From Candidatus Aalborgicola defluviihabitans (GTDB lineage Bacteria > Pseudomonadota > Gammaproteobacteria > Burkholderiales > Burkholderiaceae_C), in assembly GCA_016705575.1 (NCBI GenBank), contig JADIXX010000008.1, positions 1 through 64,000 of the forward strand: 64,000 bases of DNA, given 5' to 3'. Shown here in pieces: positions 1-9,076 of this stretch. Positions within the stretch are counted from its first letter, which is position 1, and the number at the start of each line of letters is the position of its first letter. Both the position numbers and the translations under genes were made by a program. The notes beneath the pieces are model-generated. The model saw nothing but the letters and a program-made list of their open reading frames with translations, was not told the DNA's origin and ran no database searches.

Positions 1-1116
1 CACCTGTTTGTGATGACCGGCGATACTGCGCGATCACTCACCGGCGTGCAAGAAGCGCCCGTGCCTTCCATCTTGCGTGGCTTCTCCGCGCCAGTGGTGC
101 GCTGGACACTGACTACAGTGACGCGCAACTGCTGACCCTGCTGGCCTCTGACCCTGATCCGTTCAACCGCTGGGAAAGCGGCCAGCGTCTGGCGCTGCGA
201 AACGCTATTACTTCGATAGCTACTTACGTAGATTCGACCGGGGGTAGCGCCTAAATAATGCTATGTGCAGGCCATGCGGCGTCGCGCGTCTTACGCTGGA
301 TGCGGCCTTCAAGGAACTGGTGCTGACCCTGCCAAGCGAGACCTACATCGCCGAGCAACTGGATGTCGGTGGACCCGCAGCGCATCACGCGGTGCCGCGA
401 GGCCATGCGTTGCAACTGGCGAGTAGAGCTGCAGGCCGACTGGCGGTGGGCGTTCGGAAACCCACCAGGAGAACAGCAACCTGCGCCTGATGACGCGACA
501 TCTGCCGGGCGCCGTGCTGCTGGTAGGCTGGCACTGGCCAACCTGTGCCTGGCGGCCACCCAGACGGGTGATGCCGTGTGGCCGGGCAAAGCGTTGCAGC
601 GCTTCAGGTGGCCACCAACGCGACCGATCGCATCAGCGCCCTGCAAGCGCTGGTCACCAGCCAGTCACGCCCTGGCGGCTCGGCTTTGGCCAAGTTCCAT
701 GCGCTCTTCAAGAACGAAAGGCTGGTACTGGACAAATGGTTTGCCCTGCAAGCCAGCGCCGACCGCAATGGTCTGGTATTGCCTGCCGTGGCCAGCTGAT
801 GCCCACCCCGACTTCCAGCGTCCGCAGCCCCAACCGTGCCCGCAGCCTGATCTTCAGCTACTGCGGTGGCAACCCAGGGCGGTTTCCACCGCCCCGATGC
901 TTTTACCGGCTACCTTTACTGGAGCGAGGCGCGTGTTGGAACTCGACCCCATCAACCCCCAGGTCGCCGCCCGTCTGGCCCCGCGCCCTGGGCCGTTGAA
1001 ACACCTGGTCGAGCCGTACCGCAACGCGGCCTGCCGAAGCCCCTCGGCGGGTCGACGCCAAGACCGACCTGAGCAACGGCTTGCGCGGGGTGGTAGACCG
1101 CGCACTAGCAGATTAA
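1..1116 (+). CDS. pepN: Aminopeptidase N, C-terminal part, multiply frameshifted, cut by window edge
   Basis: Zinc-dependent M1-family aminopeptidase. Only the C-terminal armadillo-like portion is in the window; the HEXXH catalytic domain would lie before base 1. Pieces in all three frames assemble into a PepN C-terminus: PSILRGFSAPVV near base 70, LLTLLASDPDPFNRWESGQ near 135-180, RISALQALVTSQSRPGGSAL near 630, KNERLVLDKWFALQA near 715, FTGYLYWSEAR near 900, LSNGLRGVVDRALAD just before the stop at 1114-1116. At least six indels are needed to read through. They look like sequence errors rather than decay, because every segment is well conserved. A copy of the dispersed short repeat lies in frame at 204-257. 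Confidence 0.85.
204..257 (+). repeat. Dispersed ~55-bp repeat, copy 1 (inside pepN)
   Basis: It has the two blocks that define the family: GCTATTACTTCGATAGC (an imperfect inverted repeat with GCTAT/ATAGC ends) and, about 20 bases on, ACCGGGGGTAGCGCC, which matches the ACGAGGGCTAGCGGCC block of other copies. It is read in frame within PepN as NAITSIATYVDSTGGSA. It is more diverged than the copies at 26861, 37935, 57357 and 61465. Confidence 0.5.
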
Positions 1117-1205
1117 AGGGCCCCACGCATTTCACCGTGTAATACGCTGCCCCTCAAAGGGGCCTGGGTCGCAGGGCGCCTGGCAACAACAACCAACAGG
1201 AAACT

Positions 1206-2210
1206 ATGGCTCCCAAAATCTCCTCACCCCGCTACCTGGTCGAAGAACAGCGGATTGGCAGCTGCATCCCCGCACGGCTGCGCCTGCTGCTGGAAGTAGT
1301 GGCGCGCGTGCGCAAAAGCATCGACCTGGCCGTCAACAAGGGCGACCTGGGTGATGTGGATGGGTACTGCCGACAGTGAGAACGTGCCGGGGCGAAATTC
1401 AGAAAGCAAGACATCATCGCCAACGAAGTATTAATCGGGGCCAACGAATGGGGCGGCCGCCTTGCAGGCATAGCCGGCGAGGAAATGGAAAGCATTTACG
1501 TGGTGCGCAACCATATCCCCAGGGTGAATATCTGCTGATGTTTGACCCGCTGGACGCTCCAGCAACATTGACGTCAACGTGAGCATCGGCACCATCTTCA
1601 GCGTGCGCATGCCCGAAGATGATCCGCGGTGTGGATGAAGGCGATTTCCTGCAGCCAGGCAACCAGCAGTGGCCGCCGGCTACTGCGTCTATGGTCCACA
1701 AACCACGCTGGTACTCACCGTGGGCGACGGCGTTGACCATGTTCCACGCTGGACCGCGAGCAAGGCTCGTTTGTACTAACCCGGAAACACGTGAAAGTTC
1801 GAAGACACAAAGGATTTGCCATCAACATAAGCAACATACGCCACTGGGATGCACCCATCAAGCGCTATGTGGACGGATGCCTGGCCACGGCAAAGACGGC
1901 CCGCGTAGCAAAATTTCAACATGCGCTGGATTGCCAGCATGGTGGCTGATGTGCACCGTATTCCCACCCGTGGTGGCGTGTTTCTGTACCCCTGGGACAA
2001 GCGCGAACCTGAAAAGCCCGGCAAGCTGCGCTTAATGTATGAAGGCCAACCCCATGGGCTGGATCATGGAGCAGGCCGGTGGTGCCTCAGCAATTGCCGC
2101 CGCGCATCCTGGATATCCAACCCGGCAAGTTGCACGAGCGCGTCCAGCGTGGTGCTGGGCTCCAAAACAGGGTAGACCGCATCACCCGCTATCACACCGA
2201 AAGCCAATAG
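1206..2210 (+). CDS. fbp: Class I fructose-1,6-bisphosphatase, frameshifted
   Basis: Hydrolyses fructose 1,6-bisphosphate to fructose 6-phosphate, the cytosolic step of gluconeogenesis and of the Calvin cycle where present. The start is [15 protein letters not shown] with AGGAAA a few bases upstream. Recognisable class I segments are [32 protein letters not shown] and the metal-binding DPLDGSSNIDVN loop. In that loop a G is missing near 1552, so the frame breaks at GAC GCT CC. Further indels occur near 1370-1390, 1615 and in the second half. The end is [11 protein letters not shown] followed by TAG at 2208-2210. Expected length is about 335 aa, matching the span. It sits 89 bp behind pepN and just before a tRNA gene. 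Confidence 0.88.
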
Positions 2211-2238
2211 TGACCAGGATATAATTTATAGCACACCA

Positions 2239-2312
2239 GCCGGGTGTAGCTCAGTCGGTGGAAGCTCATTCGTAATGAGAGGTCGGGTGTTCGATTCATC
2301 TCTCCGGCACCA
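2239..2312 (+). tRNA. tRNA-Thr (CGT anticodon), 74 nt, probably with 2 bases missing
   Basis: Starts GCCGGGTGTAGCTCAGTCGG and ends TCTCCGGCACCA, so the CCA end is encoded. The anticodon loop TTCGTAA gives CGT, reading ACG threonine codons. The T arm GGTGTTCGATTCATC is intact. The stretch between D loop and anticodon stem (GGTGGAAGCTCATT) appears two bases short of a normal 76-nt tRNA-Thr, and the acceptor stem has an odd GGG. Both fit the local excess of indels better than a real mutant tRNA. Confidence 0.8.
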
Positions 2313-2328
2313 AAACTACAAACGAAAG

Positions 2329-2358
2329 TCCGCTATCTAAACCGTAGCGGATTTTTTT
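2329..2358 (+). terminator. Rho-independent terminator after tRNA-Thr
   Basis: TCCGCTA and TAGCGGA form a 7-bp stem around a short loop and are followed by seven T (2352-2358), directly downstream of the tRNA. Confidence 0.8.
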
Positions 2359-2381
2359 AGACTAGCACCCAGGCTAGCGCT

Positions 2382-2407
2382 GGGATCAAACTTTGAACTT
2401 TGATCCC
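2382..2407. repeat. Inverted repeat in the fbp/tRNA-hemW intergenic region
   Basis: GGGATCAAA (2382-2390) and TTTGATCCC (2399-2407) form a perfect 9-bp stem with an 8-base loop. It lies between the tRNA-Thr terminator and the 3' end of hemW. No T-tract follows on the plus strand. On the minus strand it could help end hemW transcription. The rest of 2408-2514 shows nothing I recognise. Confidence 0.5.
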
Positions 2408-2514
2408 AAATATTAAACCAGTCTTGTTGCCCAAACCACTCTGTAGCGGCGCACGGCTGCCCCTTATCCTGAGTCACCCCCTATGAGAGAAGCGCCTGCC
2501 GGTTTTTCCCCTGT

Positions 2515-3752
2515 TTACTGCGCATTGGACTTGAAAAAAGCGCCTGCAAGTCGCTCAGAAATCAAAGCCCCGTTGCGTGGGTCGCACACGTGCAAGTCGC
2601 GCTCCACCAGGCCTTTCGCTTCCGCTTGCTGCAGCGCGGCTGCAATAGCGGTTAGCGGCCAGGCCAATGCGCTCAGAAAAAAATCCCACAGCCCAAAGCC
2701 GTGGCGCAGGCGCCAAAGCGTTGAGCGCTGAATTCAAAGAGCAATTCGGAGCGCGCCACTTCATCGTCCTGCGCCAACGCGTGGCCCGGCCAATGCGTTG
2801 TCCATGTACAGGCGCGGATCACGGCAGACCTGACGCACCACCCGGTGGGAAAAGCTGGGTTGTTGTGGGCGCCGGAACCTATCCCCGGGTAGTCGCCAAA
2901 CTGCCGGTAGTTGAGGTTGTGTTTGCAGCGGTGGCCACTCTTGCGTGGGCTGAGACCTCGTAGCGGTCCAGCCCCGCCACCAGTCAGTTCGGTGATGTGG
3001 TCCAACACGGCGGGGACCGTGTCGTCCTCAGGAATGGCGGGCGGGAACTTGGCGAAATAGGTGTTGGGCTCGATGGTCAGGTGGTAGATGGAAATATGCG
3101 GCGGCGCAAATTGGGGGTTAGCCAACGTATCTTGTCCCACCTGCTCTTGCGTCTGGCCCGGCAGGGCATTACATGATGTCCAGGTTGAAGGTATCAAAGG
3201 CCTGTACGGCCTCTTCCACCGCTGCCAGTGCCTGGGCGGGGTTCTTCTTTTTACAACCCAGGGCGGCCAGGTGGGTATCGTTAAAGCTTTGCACCCAATG
3301 GACAGGCGTGTCACACCTGCTTGGCGGTAAGCGCGGAAACGGTCTTTCTCAAAAGTTCCGGGGTTGGCTTCCAGCGTGATCTCGCAATCGGCCTCCAGGC
3401 GCAGGCGGGCGCAGATATCACCCAACAAGCGGTCAATGGCTTCTGGCGCAAACAGGCTGGGTGTACCTCCGCCAATAAAATGCTATGGATACCACGCCCC
3501 AGATCAGCGGCAGGGCGGCGTCCAGATCGGCCATCAGCGCATCCACATGCCGCTTCTCCGGGCAATTCGCCGCCGGGTTTCTCGTGGGAGTTGAAATCGC
3601 AGTAGGGGCGCTACACCGATGCACCACGGCAGGTGCACATACAACGACGGCGGCGGCGGGGCCGCCAGTTGCAGCGTGCCAGGGCGCATGTAGTGGGTGA
3701 TATCCCGCTGGACCGCGGGCGCGCTGCCGGTTGCAGGAATCTGCGGGAACAA
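2515..3752 (-). CDS. hemW: Radical SAM heme chaperone HemW (HemN-like), frameshifted
   Basis: HemW is a radical SAM protein related to coproporphyrinogen III dehydrogenase and acts as a heme-insertion chaperone. Minus-strand segments are SLYVHLPWC (start of the CxxxCxxC cluster, then broken by an indel), LPEKRHVDALMADLDAALPL, LEADCEITLEANPGTFEKDR, the ALPGQTQEQ segment, PPHISIYHLTIEPNTYFAK, and a C-terminal PTQRGFDF-LSDLQALF read over a missing C near 2561. The stop is TAA at 2515-2517. At least five indels interrupt it. The start is uncertain: 3752 gives MFPQIPATG, but ATG at 3690 (MRPGTLQLA) is also possible. It is the last gene of the minus-strand run rph-rdgB-hemW. Confidence 0.82.
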
Positions 3753-3766
3753 TCGGAATCATGCTG

Positions 3767-4376
3767 CTAACCGACGGCGGCCTGCCCCAGCCAGTGTTCG
3801 CCGGATTAGCGCTGCCACGTAACGGGACGACTTACCACAGTGGCTGTGGCATTTTGACTTCAATGGGCAACTGGGCGAAAGTCTGGCCCAAGCGGGAATC
3901 CACATAATGGGGTCAAACCAAAACCATTGGTGCCCATCGGCTCGCGTGCAATCTCGCCCACCACGCGGCCCACCGCAATCAGCGGCTCGGGGTCATCTGC
4001 CGAGCGCACGGCCGCAGGGTGCTCACCATGGCGGCACGTCGGTTATCAACCTGCAGCTGCTCCAGCGGACGCGCACGTTATTGGCATCGCCTTTTTCGTA
4101 GCCGAACTGGGGTGGCGTAATGGGCGGTGTCCACGTGAGCAGACCGCCAAATGCATCCACGCACAGGCCAGCGTCATCCGCCAGCGCAGGCAAACCAGTG
4201 TGTTGCGCGGCGTTGCGCCTGCCCAGCGGGGCATTTTCTAAGGTTCGGGTGCCGGTTCCGGGCGCCCTCAGGCACGTCCAAGCTACCTTGCGTAATGAGC
4301 GTGCAACCCAGCGGGTTGCGACAGCCTGCAGTTCTGCCAGCTTGCCCTGGTTGTTGGAGGCGAGAACAATACGCAT
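3767..4376 (-). CDS. rdgB: XTP/dITP diphosphatase (RdgB/HAM1), frameshifted
   Basis: House-cleaning pyrophosphatase that hydrolyses non-canonical purine triphosphates (dITP, XTP). N-terminal MRIVLASNNQGKLAELQAV carries the SNNxxK nucleotide-binding motif. NAAQHTGLPALADDAGLCVD carries the catalytic ADDSGL-type motif (Ala-Asp-Asp-Ala-Gly-Leu here). QFGYEKGDANN follows. The later part (IAREPMGTNGFGFDPIM, SHCGKSSRYVAAL) is in other frames, so several indels are present. Its ATG overlaps the rph stop (TAATG), so it is translationally coupled to rph. The stop is TAG at 3767-3769. Confidence 0.85.
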
Positions 4377-5104
4377 TATTTTGACAGTGACTGCCGTTGC
4401 AGCACCATCAGCTCGGTGATGCCCTTTCGGCCAGGGTCAGCAGTTGGTCCATCTCAACGCGGGAAAAAGCAGCGCCCTCGGCCGTGCCTTGCACTTCCAC
4501 AAAATAGCCGGCACCCAGGTCATCACCACGTTCATGTCGGTATCGCAAGCGGAGTCTTCGGTGTATTCCAGATCCAGCAACGGCGTGCCCTCGAGCCAAT
4601 GCCCACCGAAATCGCTGCCACTTGGGCGATGATGGGCGACTGGGTGATCCTGCCCGCCGCCAGCAAACGTTGACCGCATCCTGCGCGGCCACAAAGGCGC
4701 CAGTGATGGCGGCGGTGCGGGTGCCACCGTCGGCCTGCAACACATCGCAGTCGAGCGGAATGGTGCGCTCACCCAACTTGTCAGATCAAACACAGCGCGC
4801 AACGAACGCCCGATCAGACGCTGAATCCCTTGGGTGCGTCCGCTTTGCTTGCCACGCGCGGCCTCGCGGTTTCGCTGCGGGTGTGGGGTAGCGGGGGCAT
4901 GCTGCGTATTCGGCGGTCACCCAGCCTTCGCCACTGCCGCGCTTGTGGGGTGGCACTTTCTCTTCCACTGAAGCGGTGCACAGCACTTTGGAGGCCCCAA
5001 ACTCGATCAGCACCGGGGCCTCAGCATGCACCGTGTAGCCGCGGGTAATGCGCACCAGGCGCAGTTGGTTGGCGGCACGCGCGATGTGCGAACAAATTCA
5101 GTCG
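4376..5104 (-). CDS. rph: Ribonuclease PH, frameshifted
   Basis: Phosphate-dependent 3'-5' exoribonuclease that trims tRNA 3' ends. Minus-strand pieces are VRITRGYTVHAEAPVLIEFG, KVLCTASVEEKVPPHKRGSG, GWVTAEYAACPR, IPLDCDVLQADGGTRTAAIT, GAFVAAQDAVN and EVQGTAEGAAFSRVEMDQLL. All match RNase PH in order and total length (~240 aa). At least four indels break it, and the start codon region is itself damaged, so 5104 is approximate. The stop TAA (4376-4378) overlaps the rdgB start. Confidence 0.83.
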
Positions 5105-5155
5105 TGCAGATTCCTGGGTCAAGCAAACGATGAGGCGCGCCAAATTGCGCGAAAA

Positions 5156-6067
5156 TCAGCCCTTGCGGGGGGCCGTGCGGCGAATGGCTTCGTTGATCTC
5201 GGCGATGGAGCGCTCAATGGCTTCGTCATCCAGATCGTCCACACTGGAATCCAGCCAACCGGCCTGCACAGTAGACGCAAACACGCCATCGTCAATGTCG
5301 TCGGTGGAAATGGAACCCCGGGTGGATTCAAAGGTATCGGGCGTTTCCCATTCCATGGCGATCACGGTCACGTTGTCGCTATGGGCGCCGCCCTTCAGCA
5401 AGGCCCGCTCCACCAGCTCGGGCACGGCAGAGCCGACCTGCTTTTGCCCCAACTGCAAGACAATTTCGGAGTCGTCCAGGCTGCCCCACAGGCCGTCGGA
5501 ACACAACAGGATCTTGTCGCCTTGCTGCAAAGGTACCGGCCCAGTCACTTCAAATACCGGCTTGGTGGGTGAACCCAGGCAGGTGTAGAGCACGTTGCGG
5601 TTGAAGTTGGCTGGCAGTGGCACGTCCGGCTTGGCGTCTTGACGCTGCTCGATGTGGAATGGTCCCGCGTGCGAACCAGCAACTCGCCATGGCGCACAAA
5701 GTACAAGCGCGAATCACCGCAATGCCCCAGTGGGCCACGTTGCCTTGCACAATGGCGGCTACCAGCGTGGTGCGCGGCGTATCCATCAGGTGCTTTTCCG
5801 CTGCATAACGCAGGATTTGGCGGTGGGCCGTCATGATGGCCATGTTGAAGAACGCGCCTACATCCTCGATCTCCGGGTGGCTTCCTTCTGGTAAAGGGCA
5901 GAAATGCTTTGCAGCACAATTTGCGCCGCTACTTCGCCTTCAGGGTGCCCACCCATGCCATCGGCCAGCAGGAAGAGTCCCGACGCCTTGGTGTAGCAAT
6001 ACCCCATGCGGTCTTCGTTCTTCTCGCGCCCGCCTTTGCGGCTGATCTGGAATACAGAAAATTTCAT
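5156..6067 (-). CDS. PP2C-family Ser/Thr protein phosphatase (Stp/PrpC-like), frameshifted
   Basis: Metal-dependent phosphatase that would reverse phosphorylation by the kinase encoded just upstream. Visible PP2C motifs in order are NEDRMGY near the start, LADGMGGHPEG, HWGHCGDSRLYFVRHG (recovered across a frameshift), LLCSDGLWGSLDDSE and GGAHSDNVTVIAMEW. The C-terminus after the catalytic domain is acidic (TDDIDDG, SSVDDLDDEAIERS) and is probably a tail rather than a domain. The start MKFSVFQISRKGGREKNEDR is well placed. Indels near 5620-5640 and 5840-5880 split it into three frames. Together with the kinase and rph-rdgB-hemW it forms one minus-strand run. Confidence 0.85.
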
Positions 6068-6101
6068 TCGGACCTCCGCCGAGCCGCCTCAAGGAGGTCG
6101 A

Positions 6102-6145
6102 CGCCCCTCGGGGGGGCAGGGAACAATGTGACCATGGGGGCCGTC
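6102..6145. repeat. GC-rich intergenic hairpin element (CCCCTCGGGGGGG type), copy A
   Basis: CGCCCCTCGGGGGGGCAG followed ~20 bases later by ATGGGGGCCGTC, between the kinase and phosphatase genes. The same architecture occurs at 49051-49101 before recN, and a partial version lies near 37012. CCCCTCGGGG can fold as a tight hairpin. I know similar sequences from Comamonadaceae intergenic regions by memory only. Confidence 0.5.
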
Positions 6146-7149
6146 ATTTTGGTTTGACACCCACATTGGATACGCCAAGAACGCTTCGTTTGGTGTCGGA
6201 CACCATGGTGTCAAACTGCATACGCACTTTTTCCGTGACACTCAGTTTGGTGTAGCGTCGCTCGCCTTCGCGGCTCAGCTCTTTTTGCGGGGCAAAGACC
6301 GACTGTGGCCTGGACAACGGGTCCAGCGACATGCACCATTCCACCACTTCAATCAGATTGTCTGAATACACTCCGCGCAACCGTGCCAGGGCGACGGCAA
6401 TGCGGTCCTTCTCCAGACGTTGCGGCGCCTCATTGGGCGGGTAGCCCTGCATGCAAGCGTAGATGCAGGCGCCAATGGCATAGATGTCGGTCCAGGGGCC
6501 CATGGATGCGTCCCGGCGGTACATCTCGGGCGCGGCAAAGCCGGGCGTGTACATGGGGCGAATGAAGTTGCCTTCTTTACTGAGCACTTCACGGGCAGCG
6601 CCAAAGTCAATCAGCACTGATTTGTTGTCGTCAGTGATAAAAATATTGGCAAGTTTGATGTCCAGGTGCAGCATCTTGTGTTGGTGCACGATGCGCAGGC
6701 CACGCAATATTTCGTCAAACAGCGAGCGGATAGTCGACTCCGGAACACTTTGCTCTGTTTGAGGTCGCGAGCGGTCACGATGAAATCCTGCAGGCGGCAC
6801 CCTCCAGGTAGTTCATCACCATGTAAACGGTTTCGTTTTCGCGGAAGAAATTGAGCACGCTCACCACCGACGGATGAGAAATTTGCGCCAGCGAACGCCC
6901 TTCTTCGAAGAAACTCTTGAGGCCCAGGCGGTACAGCGACAGCTTTTCGGGCAGCACCTGCGGCAAGCATCTCGCCGGGTGCCCGAGAGGCCAACGAGCC
7001 AGGCAGATATTCCTTGACCGCTACCTGCTGGCCATCGGCGTCCAGCGCCAGATACACCAAACCAAATCCCCAGCCGCAACTTTGCGAATAATGCGATAGC
7101 CACCAATGGTGGTATCCGGAGGGGAGGGTGCTGGCTTGACCTTCGACAT
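6144..7149 (-). CDS. Serine/threonine protein kinase, frameshifted
   Basis: Eukaryotic-like (Hanks-type) protein kinase. The start is ATG at 7147-7149 (MSKVKPAPSPPDTTIGGYRI). Kinase subdomains seen are QQVAVKEYLPGSLASR (ATP-binding Lys), EEGRSLAQISHPSVVSVLNF, TVYMVMNYLEG (hinge), QHKMLHLDIKLANIFI (catalytic loop with Asp and Lys), SVLIDFGAAR (DFG), TPGFAAPEMY (APE) and GPWTDIYAIGACIY. The catalytic loop reads HLDIKLAN where HxDxKPxN is usual; the Leu may be an error. There is no membrane segment, so it is cytosolic. Indels occur near 6780, 6960 and 7060. It pairs with the PP2C phosphatase downstream and diverges from yicC. Confidence 0.85.
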
Positions 7150-7227
7150 AAATTAAGAGTTGAACGCTCGTCTGATCCGTCTGAACCGGGTTATTCTCGG
7201 GCTCGTTTCACGAACCGGTATTACGCA

Positions 7228-8137
7228 ATGTCAGTTTACAGCATGACAGGTTACGCCAGTGCACAGAACAGCACGGCTACGCCCTCACAAAACACAGAGG
7301 GGAAAACCCTATTGGCCAGCTCGGTCTGGAGATCCGATCCGTCAACAGCCGCTTTCTGGACCTGTCTTTCCGACTGCCGGAAGACCTGCGCCAGTTTGAA
7401 CCCGCCCTGCGCGACCTGCTGGTGGGCCGCCTGAAGCGCGGTAAGGTGGAAGTGCGCGCTTCCATTGAAAGCAATGCCGCAGGCAGTGTGGCCGACCCCT
7501 CCCCACGGATGCTGCAGCGTCTCAACGCCGTACAAGACAACGTGCGCGCCTGTTGCCAGCGGCCACGCCGTTGAGTGTGGCCGATGTCGTGCGCCTGTGC
7601 GCGGCCGAGCAAACCGGCGCACACGACTGGAGCGCCGAGGTCATGCCTGTGGCAGAAAAGGCTTTGCAGGCCCTGCTGGGGCACGTCAGCGTGAGGGCGC
7701 CCGTCTGGCTACCATGCTGCTGAGAACATTGCCCAACTGCGCACCCTGGCCCAGCAGGCCGTGCCACTTATCCCGCAATTGGTGGAGCAAACCGCCAGAA
7801 ATTTCTGGCCCGCTGGAAGGAAGCCATGGCTCTGGCCGATGGCACCGCCCTGCCAGAGGCTGCCCCAGACCGCGCCCTGACCGAGGCCACGGCCTTCGCC
7901 ATCCGCATCGACGTAGCAGAAGAAATCACCCGCCTGGGCTCGCACCTGGACGAATTGGAGCGTCTGATCAACAAGGGGGGCGAAATTGGCAAGCGCCTGG
8001 ACTTCCTGATTCAGGAACTGCACCGTGAAGCCAACACCTTGGGTTCCAAGTCGGCCGCGCTGGAGTTGACCCACATTTCCGTGGACATGAAGGTTTTGAT
8101 CGAGCAGATGCGCGAACAGGTGCAGAACATAGAACAA
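7228..8137 (+). CDS. yicC: YicC family endoribonuclease, frameshifted
   Basis: YicC proteins act in RNA turnover and stationary-phase growth. The start MSVYSMTGYASAQ is the family signature. Further segments are LEIRSVNSRFLDLSFRLPED, LKRGKVEVRASIESNA and, in the intact second half from 7826, FAIRIDVAEEITRLGSHLDE, GGEIGKRLDFLIQELHREAN and KVLIEQMREQVQNIE. The usual stop right after QNIE is missing: codon 8135-8137 is CAA rather than TAA, so the frame runs on into gmk. Several indels lie before 7830. The yicC-gmk-rpoZ-spoT order is typical of proteobacteria. Confidence 0.87.
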
Positions 8138-8140
8138 GGC

Positions 8141-8758
8141 ATGGACTACCCGGAAATCTTTTTGTCGTCGCCGCCCCAGCGGTGCAGGAAAATCCAGCCT
8201 GGTCAAGGCCCTGCTCGAACTGGACTCCCACGTTCAGCCATCGGTTTCACACACTACGCGCTCACCACGGGGCCAGGAAAAGCATGGGCGCGAATATTTC
8301 TTTGCCTCCGAGCAGGAATTCGACGCCATGGTAACTGCGGGCGGTTTTTTTGGAATGGGCCCATGTCCACAACCACCGCTACGGAACGTCCAAACGCGCC
8401 ATTGAAGATCGCATGGCGCAAGGGGCAGATGTGATTCTGGAAATCGACTACCAGGGTGCCATCCAGGTCAAACGAATCTTCACCAACGCGATTTCCGTCT
8501 TCATTCTGCCCCCCTGCTGGGAAGAACTGCGTTCGTTTGGAGCGCCGCGGCGAGGACACACCCGAGGTAATCGATGTACGCATGAAAAATGCCGCTATTG
8601 AGGTCGCACAGGCGGATAAATTCGACTTCGTTATAATTAACGAGTTGTTTGACCGTGCGCTTTTTGATCTGAAAGCCATTGTTCACTCCCAGCGGCTCAA
8701 ATTTGCAGCACAGCGACGTGCCAGAGCCGAAACATTCAAAGCATTGCTCATCCCCTAG
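8141..8758 (+). CDS. gmk: Guanylate kinase, frameshifted
   Basis: Phosphorylates GMP to GDP with ATP in the cytosol. MDYP at the start is followed, after an indel near 8153, by a broken P-loop (APSGAGKSSLVKALL pieces at 8170-8215). Later segments are SVSHTTRSPRGQEKHGREYF, HVHNHRYGTSKRAIEDRMAQ, DVILEIDYQGAIQVK, IFILPP-type VFILPPCWEELRS, a region giving LERRGEDTPEVIDVRMKNAA, and DFVIINELFDRALFDLKAIV. The stop is TAG at 8756-8758. At least four indels are present. It is followed 16 bp later by rpoZ. Confidence 0.88.
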
Positions 8759-8774
8759 TCTTTCGGAGAACTCC

Positions 8775-8978
8775 ATGGCCCGTATTACTGTAGAAGACTG
8801 CCTGGTGCAGATCCCCAACCGTTTCCAATTGGTGCTGGCAGCCACCTACCGCGCCCGCATGCTCAACCAGGGTCACACACCCAAGATCGAGAGCAAAAAC
8901 AAGGCTGGCGTGACCGCACTGCGCGAAATTGCTGCCGGCAAAATTGGTCTGGAAATGCTGAAGAAAGTGCCTCTCTGA
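8775..8978 (+). CDS. rpoZ: RNA polymerase omega subunit
   Basis: Small RNA polymerase subunit (67 aa) that helps fold and assemble beta-prime and forms one ppGpp site. MARITVEDCLVQIPNRFQLV is the family N-terminus, followed by AATYRARMLNQG and NKAGVTALREIAAGKIGLEM. It is the first gene in the window with no frame damage. The start follows TCGGAGAACTCC. A strong terminator follows at 8998, which separates it from spoT although the two are adjacent. Confidence 0.97.
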   Translation: MARITVEDCLVQIPNRFQLVLAATYRARMLNQGHTPKIESKNKAGVTALREIAAGKIGLEMLKKVPL

Positions 8979-8997
8979 TTTTTTCCGCTCACAAATA

Positions 8998-9021
8998 GCA
9001 CCGTTCGCGGTGCTTTTTTTT
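8998..9021 (+). terminator. Rho-independent terminator after rpoZ
   Basis: GCACCG-TTCG-CGGTGC: a 6-bp stem with a UUCG tetraloop, followed by eight T. Confidence 0.92.
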
Positions 9022-9076
9022 GCCCATTCGCAGCCCTTTGCAGCCATTACTTTTTGCAGCGCGCTACATTTGAGCT

